A stretch of DNA of 64,000 nucleotides from Tolypeutes matacus. Its lineage: Eukaryota > Chordata > Mammalia > Cingulata > Chlamyphoridae. The notes under the pieces are model-generated. The model saw only the letters and a program-made list of their open reading frames with translations. It had not been told where the DNA came from and searched no databases. Location of the stretch: positions 2,324,505 to 2,388,504 of the forward strand of contig JAKSZT010053769.1 in assembly GCA_026826555.1 (NCBI GenBank). Direction: 5' to 3'. A program made the translations under genes and the position numbers. Each line of letters opens with the position of its first letter. Position 1 is the first letter of the stretch. Positions 57,553 through 64,000 of the stretch are shown piece by piece.

Positions 57553-58757
57553 CATGTAGTGAAAGAAGGGATAGAGTGTGGTAGCATGTTGGGGGATGGG
57601 GCAGATGAGCGGTGGTGTTCCTGGGTTAAGTGGTGCAGCACTGGAGGGTGGGTGGATTAGGAACGGGCGGTTCAAATCCCCAGGGCATGTAACTGTGAAT
57701 CTTGACATTCCATGGGTTGGGAGAGGGGGGTATCACGGGCCCTGGGGGGCTGGGGAGAAGGGAACAGTCAAAATCTAATGGGTTGTTTGGTGGTCATGGG
57801 GAAGGTTTTTCATTACCTTTCAGTAATGGACACAGGACATGGTAAATATCATCAAAATTATTTAACTGTATCATCTAAATTGTAAACTATACTGTAAATC
57901 ACTGACAATGTTTAGTTGCTATATTTTGCTATCTGCATAACAGTTATAACAATGCTAACAACCAAAAAAAAAAAAAAGGAGGGGGAGTTAATATGGGGTG
58001 GGGAAGCGGGGGTGGTTTGGTATCTGGGAGTCTCAGGCACTCCGTGTGTGACTTTGCTGTGACCTAAAACTTCTTTGAAAATTAAATGAAAAATTGGGAG
58101 ACAATGGGGATTGAGAGGAGGAAGGTGTCATGGCACACCAGACATCCGATAACACAGTGATAAAGGGAAGGAAAAAGGGGAAAAAAGAAGAGAGAAAGGA
58201 AATAAAAATGAATATATATATATATATATATATTTTTTTTAAAGGCATTTCCTTTGCTTTTTTGCCCATTTTTTGAATGTCCCAATCCACTAATTATATT
58301 TTATTTTGTTTTGTTCTTTGTTTGATTATTTGTTTTTTTTTCTTCTCTCTTTTTTTTTTTTTTCTTTCCCCCTGAGTTTCCTTATGTTTGTCTCTTGCAT
58401 GTAAGCTTATCACACTTGTTTCTTTTTCCTAGTAAGTGTATTTGATTATTTTATGGACTAAATGTTCATGGAGGATTTGGATCACAGAAGGGTTACAATG
58501 GGTACTGGGGGGATTATTGGGGGGAGGGTGTCTGGGGGGGGTTTCGTGGGGATTGGTTCAACCGAATATACATGAAAGATATACAAAATCATTAAAAGGA
58601 TCGGGGGATGGGGCATGGTCACGATGGGTGGATAATCACACAATAAATGAGGGAATCTGAATTCCTAGCCTGGAGAGCTCTGCCACAATCTCCAAGGGAG
58701 CAGCAATAGTCCTGAGTGTAGGGACAGTGCCTGTCAAAATAGGATGACCCACTGATG

Positions 58758-58788
<31 letters not shown>

Positions 58789-58808
58789 ATTTTTATTTTT
58801 TTATTGAT
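58758..58808 (+). repeat. T-rich insertion in L1-E
   Basis: About 25 T then AATTTAATTTTTATTTTTTTA, absent from the matching place in L1-A and L1-B. TGATG occurs on both sides, so this may be a tail-only retro-insertion or replication slippage. Confidence 0.65.
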
Positions 58809-59026
58809 GACTACCCTTGTGAGTTTTTGCTCTTGTAAATGAGACTTAGCCTGCAGTTGTGGGGTGCCTAAGGGTCGCCACCTGAGAGCCTCCTTGTTGC
58901 TCAAATGTGGCCTCTCTCTAAGCCAAACTCAGCATATGATTGCATTACCTTCCCCCCAACGTGGGACATGACTCCCGGGGATGAGCCTCCCTGGCAACGA
59001 GGGATTAATACCAAGTGCCAACTGGC

Positions 59027-59102
59027 AGCTTTGTGCAGTGGCAGTATCGTAGCCAATGAGGTTTATCTGAGGCACGATTATTGCTAATTGAAAACTTTTC
59101 CC
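59027..59102 (+). pseudogene. RNU4 (pseudogene): U4 snRNA retrocopy, 3' truncated
   Basis: Nucleotides 1 to about 76 of U4 spliceosomal RNA: AGCTTTGTGCAGTGGCAGTA, then the U6-pairing and 5' stem-loop part, ending in AACTTTTCCC. Only three changes from consensus are visible, all of CpG-decay type. There is no A tail. The 15-bp direct repeat AAGTGCCAACTGGCA at 59013-59027 and 59103-59117 is exact (17 bp counting CC). The copy sits in L1-E; L1-A and L1-B have the empty site. Confidence 0.96.
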
Positions 59103-60189
59103 AAGTGCCAACTGGCAACACAACTGGAAAAAGACCTTGAATAAAAGGGGGAAATGGGAAAGACAAATGAGTTCAAGTGGCTAAGAGACTTCAAAGAGAG
59201 TCGGGAGGTCATCCCAGAGGTAACTCTTACGCACACCTCAGTAGGAGCTCATAGAACATCTAAGTGCCTATCACCCCACTCAGTGGGGTTCCTGAGAGCT
59301 CCGGAGACACCCTGGTCCTATATAAGGGGGGATAGCCCCAGAGACTGATGCCTTATCAGTGGGTTCTATTTTGGAATCTGTGCTCCTGAGAGTGACAGAA
59401 TTAGACTCAAATAAGTCCTCCCTGCACATGGTTCACCAGTCCCTTCTATTCAAACCTACATGTGATGCTGGAGTTTCTTAGGTATACTTCCAGAGACTGG
59501 AGCCTCCCATCTACCTATGTGCCAGGTGTGCAGGAAATCTAGGTGGAACTGCAACTCCTACCCTACAGCTCAATGGACTCATCCAAGTCACCTGGTGAGG
59601 AGACAACGATGGGAAATGGCCATCCCAGGGAATGGAGAGGGCCTGCATCTGCAGGCAGGATCATCCCACCCACCATATCCATGGGATATAAGCCCTCTCT
59701 CACTTGGAGTTGGAGTGGACATCACCATCCCAGTCGCCTCTGGATTGGGGGGAAGAACTATGGACTAGAGTGGACTTGATGGTATTCTCTTGCTCACATA
59801 TGGTGATTCTTGCAATGCAAGAAATTATAACAATGAGGTGGAGCCAGTGGCCACTTGACAGTTTTTGGGTAGGGAGGGGATGAGCAGTTGAAATACAGGG
59901 GCTTCTTTGGGAGTTGGAGGTTGTCCTGAGTACTGTTGTGGCAATGGATGTAGGCCATTTTAAATCAGCACACACCACTCAGAACTGAGTGGGAGAGAGT
60001 GTGGTCTACAGTGTGAACTGTGGTCTATGGTTGGTGGCAAGGCTCCAGGATGTGTAAGTTCATTGAGGTTGGTGGGCCACACTTGTGGGAGATGTTTGTG
60101 TGGGATGTGGTGGGAGGTGTGGGAGGTGGGCAACATGGGAATCCCAGTGGGTTCTGTGTAATATTTTAGGTAATCTAAGCACCTCTTAA

Positions 60190-60589
60190 NNNNNNNNNNN
60201 NNNNNNNNNNNNNNNNNNNNNNNNNNNNNNNNNNNNNNNNNNNNNNNNNNNNNNNNNNNNNNNNNNNNNNNNNNNNNNNNNNNNNNNNNNNNNNNNNNNN
60301 NNNNNNNNNNNNNNNNNNNNNNNNNNNNNNNNNNNNNNNNNNNNNNNNNNNNNNNNNNNNNNNNNNNNNNNNNNNNNNNNNNNNNNNNNNNNNNNNNNNN
60401 NNNNNNNNNNNNNNNNNNNNNNNNNNNNNNNNNNNNNNNNNNNNNNNNNNNNNNNNNNNNNNNNNNNNNNNNNNNNNNNNNNNNNNNNNNNNNNNNNNNN
60501 NNNNNNNNNNNNNNNNNNNNNNNNNNNNNNNNNNNNNNNNNNNNNNNNNNNNNNNNNNNNNNNNNNNNNNNNNNNNNNNNNNNNNNNNN
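60190..60589. other. Assembly gap (400 N)
   Basis: Exactly 400 N between the L1-E 3' end and its A run. In L1-D the same interval is an AT-rich microsatellite plus A tail, so the missing piece is probably low-complexity. Frames with X residues across it are artefacts. Confidence 0.98.
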
Positions 60590-60849
60590 AAAAAAAAAAA
60601 AAAAAAAAAAAAAAAAAGAAAGACATGAATATACATATCCGGAATGCTTAATGAAGTCCAAAGAAGATAAACCCAAATTGACCCACCTGAGACATAATAT
60701 AATCAAACTGTCAATGCCAACCATGGCTTAAACAAAAGTAAAAGTCCAGGCTGGGGAGGTATTTTTCTGCAGTGTCAGAGGCCCAGGCACTGTTTGCCTT
60801 GTTTCTTTCCCTATTTCCATTCTTGTTTCTTTGCTCCTCCTCCTCAGGA

Positions 60850-61205
60850 TCTGTTTTAGTTTCCTTGGCTTCTCAAGAAAATACCACGAAATGGGTCAGG
60901 TTAAACAATGGAAATTTATTAACTCATGGTTTTCAGCTGAAGGAGAGTCCATATCAAGGCATTATCAAACTGATGCTTTCTCCTCAAAGACTGGCATTCT
61001 GGGGCTGGCTGCCATCCTTGGTCCTTGACTTGTCACATGGCCAGGCACATGGTGGTATCTCCTGGTATCTCCATTCTCTTCTAGGTTCCAATGATATTCA
61101 GCTTCTGGCTGCCCCCTCTGTGGCTTTCACTCTCTATCCAAATTTCATTCTGCTTATAAAGGACTCCAGTAATAGATTAAGACCCATTCTGATTGAAGTG
61201 GATAT
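60850..61205 (-). mobile_element. MaLR-like LTR, antisense (copy a)
   Basis: CTGTTTTAGTTTCCTTGGCT, AATACCACGAAATGGGTCAG, ACAATGGAAATTTATTAACTC and CTGCTTATAAAGGACTCCAG are MLT1-like blocks in reverse. It runs into copy b with almost no spacer. Confidence 0.72.
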
Positions 61206-61206
61206 T

Positions 61207-61672
61207 TTAGTTTAGTAGGCTGCTCAAGCAAAAAGCATGAAATGATTCAGCTTACACAATAGGAATTTATTTGCTCATGGTTTTGAGGCCAGGAAAATGT
61301 CCAAATCAAGGCATTATCAAGGCAATGCTTTCTTCCCAAAGACAGTGGCACTCTGGGGCTGGCTGCTGGTGATCCTTGGTATCTCTGTCACATGAAAAGG
61401 TACATGGCAGCATCTCTAATCTCTTCTTCCTCTTCTAGGTTTCATTTCGGCTTCTTGCTTCCTGTCGCCTTCTTTCTCTGTGTCTGAATTAGATTCTCTT
61501 ATAAAGGACTCTGGAAATAATTTAAGACACAGACTGATTGGGACACAGCTCAACAGAAGTAACCTCATCAAAAGATCTTATTTACCATGGGTTTGCACCC
61601 ACAGGAATGGATTAAATATAAGAACATGCTTTTTTTTCTGGGGTCCATACAGCTCTAAACCACCACAGGATC
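61207..61672 (-). mobile_element. MaLR-like LTR, antisense (copy b)
   Basis: TTTAGTTTAGTAGGCTGCTC, ACACAATAGGAATTTATTTG, TCTCTTATAAAGGACTCTGG and the 3' region GTTTGCACCCACAGGAATGG then CTAAACCACCACA. More complete than copy a. Tandem head-to-tail placement could be two LTRs with the internal region deleted, or two insertions. Confidence 0.75.
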
Positions 61673-62429
61673 AAAGGTGACTCACCTCCACATTCATAGT
61701 CCAGCCTTGGAAAAGGTGTGTGGGGCAGTTGACAGCACATCCTGTCCTCTAGTGGACACAACTTAAATCATACCCATCATGTTTTAATATATAGCATTGT
61801 TCAGAACTTAGTCTCAGAGCTACAATTAGCCACTAGGTTCAATGGGAAATGTATTATTTATTCTGGGTGGAACATGTCCAGTTAAAAATAAGGGACTCTC
61901 TCTCTATCAGTAAGCAAGGGTACCTAGCAGGCTCTGCCATAGTCAATTTTGCTTAGGTGCTAAAAGCCAACTCCCTGACAAACTGCAATGGTATAATAGA
62001 ATCTTTTCTTGATTTAGGTACTAGCCTTGCACTAGGCCAGGTATTATTATTTTGACTTTTATTCAAAACAGAATATGCTGCCTTAGCATCAAATTCAGGC
62101 ATTGATTTGGGAATCTTTTCCCAACCATGAAATGGGGAGAGTCTCCAAATAAACCAAGGCTCTTTTTTTTTCATTGTATGCTTTCAACAGAAAACACTCT
62201 CAAAAAAAGACACAGAAACCCTTGTGAGCCTTGTTTAGCAGTAAAGTGTATCGCAAAGAATCAATTATTAATAATATTAATATTGTTTTTAATACAGTTA
62301 GTGTTTACGTAGATTTAGTCACATTTTACATCTTTACTTACTATTCCTTCTTACATTTCAGTCCTGTTATCTGGGATTATTTTTTCCACCTGAAACACAT
62401 TCTTCAGAATTTCCACTAGGAAAGGTTTT
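61673..62429. other. No recognised feature
   Basis: Mixed composition; no coding pattern, RNA gene or clear repeat by eye. Confidence 0.45.
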
Positions 62430-62720
62430 TGGTGGTAAATGTCTTATCTGTGAAAATGTACTTTGTCCTGATTCTTGAAAGATAATTTTGTGGGTATAGT
62501 GTTCTAGGTTAACATTTATTTTCCCTCAGCACATTGAACATATTATTCCCTTGTAGTCTACAGACTTTCAAAGTCGCTGTTATCAATCAGCTAATGACTC
62601 TTCCTTTGTAGGTAGTCTAATTTTCCTCTTTCACTATTAAATTCTTAAACCTGCGGATAACACCGTAATTTGATATAGATTTAGAACTCTTTCCATAGTT
62701 ATATGAAAGTCACGCTTTTG
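62430..62720 (-). mobile_element. Old LINE-1 ORF1-region fragment, antisense
   Basis: TTTTGTGGGTATAGTGTTCTA, TTTCCCTCAGCACATTGAAC and TTATCAATCAGCTAATGACT blocks match the antisense ORF1 region of old L1 (compare about 36600-36760 of L1-C). Confidence 0.6.
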
Positions 62721-62744
62721 AATTATGATCTATTTTATTAATGA

Positions 62745-62945
62745 TAACAATAATAGTAACTAACATTTATTTAGCACTTGTGCCTGAGATTGACTAAAAC
62801 TTCTGACCGTTTCTATTTCATTCATTCTTTCAATAAAGTTTTGCAGTTGTTATTTTTACTATCTCTACTTTCTTATGAGGAATATGTGGCTCAAGAAGGT
62901 TATATATCCTGCCCCAGATCACAGGGCTAGTAAATAATCTGGTGG
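62745..62945 (-). repeat. MIR SINE, antisense
   Basis: ACATTTATTTAGCACTTGTGC, TTTTACTATCTCTACTTTCT, TATGAGGAATATGTGGCTCA and CCTGCCCCAGATCACAGGGC are MIR blocks in reverse order. Confidence 0.72.
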
Positions 62946-64000
62946 GAGAGAAATTAATGGAGTCATGAAGAATCACACAATCCTGGCACAGCCCATGGAC
63001 TGTGTTAACAGGTGAATAGCATCACCTGTGTGTCAGAGGGCACAGTGATTTGTACTGTGTCAGCGTGGTTAAGCTGGAACTACATTCTCCAGAATCACTT
63101 TTCCGGATGCCCCCAGATTACTGCTGGAAGAATAAGAAATCTGTGGGAGATTCAAAAGGCTGACGTGTAGGAGCAGACCTCATTCGATTAGCTATGGTGA
63201 CAGTCAGATGGAGAGGTGCCTGTGCATTCAAGCTTGTCTTGCTGTTCCATGCTCAGTGTCCATCTGCCCTCTTGTCAGGCTGCCATCTAAATACCTTCCC
63301 CACTAGCCCTACCACCCCTGCAGATGTAGAGGCAATGGCCTCCCTAAGACTTCTCCTCAGCTCACCTTGGCTGTCTTACCTCTTCAGCTGAACCAGCTTG
63401 GCTTTCCTGATTCCCTGGCAAGCTCCCACTCTTCCATCCACACCCATACTCCAGGACAGCTGGCTGTGACTATTCTCAGTTCCTCCAAATCCCCTTTCTG
63501 GACCTGATTTCACCAGTCCTCACTCAATTGTGTGATGTCTATGTTCTCTGATAAATCCCTTATTCCTTTATACTCACAATGATTCTATATCCTTGATTGA
63601 ACTTGACTGTTACAGTGGCAAAAAAGCTTTAAAATATAGCTCAAGAGCAGTGTTTCAAAAGCTCACTTGGGTGTACTAATTAAAATACAGCTTCCCAGGC
63701 CAATGTCTTGTGTTTTCTGGTCACTAGGCAGGGCCACATTTGACTTTCTGGGCCCCAGGCACTTTACTTTCAGTGGATCCCTTTATTCACACACACACAA
63801 GATCTGTAAAGACAAATACAATCCAACAATCCAAGCTAGATTACATTCATTTTTTCTCTTCTGATATTAAAAGAAATGAAAACATTTTCATAGATCCCTG
63901 AAAGTGTCTGTACCTACTGTGACTAATAGAGAAGTTGGCCCTATTACTAGCTTTGGATTGAGGCCTAGGCATATTCCTTTTAGCAAGCTCCCCTGGGTGG
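62946..64000. other. Unclassified, possibly an old LTR or DNA-transposon remnant
   Basis: From 63060 to about 63610 the composition and blocks (GGAACTACATTCTCCAGAAT; CTCTGATAAATCCCTTATTCC) suggest an interspersed repeat with no second copy here. From 63610 on nothing was recognised except a short CACACACACA run near 63789. Confidence 0.4.

Larger units (their letters stand above)
57553..60617 (+). mobile_element. L1-E: LINE-1 3' UTR copy (5' truncated)
   Basis: Starts within 3' UTR unit 1 (57553 region) and runs through unit 1 (to about 58085) and unit 2 (58463-60189). A 400-base gap follows, then an A run (60590-60617). No ORF2 remains. It carries a T-rich insertion (58758-58808), a (TA)n run (58210-58231) and the U4 insert (59027-59102). 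Its end aligns closely with L1-D, placing both in the youngest subfamily here. Confidence 0.88.

Noticed and set aside
59960..60724. A 254-residue frame with many X residues
   Set aside because: It spans the 400-base assembly gap and is an artefact of reading N as open.
1..64000. A new defence, mobile-gene or operon-like system
   Set aside because: No linked set of intact reading frames exists. All recognisable coding pieces belong to L1, an ERV or one retrocopy.

Overview
This window is eukaryotic and mammalian. It has no operons, no dense coding and no intact protein-coding gene. About half or more of it is recognisable interspersed repeats: LINE-1, LINE-2, MIR, MaLR-type LTRs, ERV fragments and tRNA-derived SINEs. 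Two near-identical SINE copies have a tRNA-like head and an A-rich tail of AAATAAA then TCTTTAAAA. This design resembles the lineage-specific SINEs of Xenarthra (sloths, anteaters, armadillos). With the matching LTR and L1 subfamilies, a xenarthran is the best guess, most likely a sloth. That identification rests on recalled family patterns and was not searched.

Layout. Positions 1-7.3 kb hold an antisense U1 snRNA retrocopy, a MaLR-like LTR, MIRs, a tetranucleotide microsatellite and otherwise single-copy-looking AT-rich DNA. From 7.65 to 17.58 kb lies a complete but dead LINE-1 (L1-A) with a 13-bp target-site duplication, two inserted SINEs and an unusually long 3' UTR built from two homologous tandem units. 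From 18.2 to 21.4 kb is a broken gammaretrovirus-like ERV on the minus strand (integrase end, TM env, LTR) plus further LTR-like pieces. From 21.43 to 24.69 kb is a 5'-truncated L1 (L1-B) with the same double 3' UTR. From 26.84 to 28.57 kb is a retrocopy of the 5' part of SAXO2 mRNA, copied from an aberrantly processed transcript. From 28.6 to 30.7 kb an L2 is interrupted by MaLR LTRs. From 32.38 to 38.56 kb is a second full-length, younger L1 (L1-C, minus strand) with a very short 3' UTR. From 40.73 to 41.28 kb and 57.55 to 60.62 kb are two 3'-end L1 copies (L1-D, L1-E) that are nearly identical where they overlap. L1-E carries a 3'-truncated U4 snRNA retrocopy and a 400-base assembly gap. 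From 50.16 to 53.68 kb, three solo LTRs of one family, each with its own 5-bp target duplication, sit in L2 and old L1 DNA.

Nothing here forms a cooperating gene system. The coherent story is L1-driven retrotransposition: L1 itself, SINEs, an mRNA, and two spliceosomal RNAs copied by different routes. The most distinctive items are the tandemly duplicated L1 3' UTR, the SAXO2 retrocopy that preserves a poison-exon, prematurely polyadenylated transcript, and the U1/U4 pair. No CRISPR array, no bacterial element and no convincing new protein gene was found.
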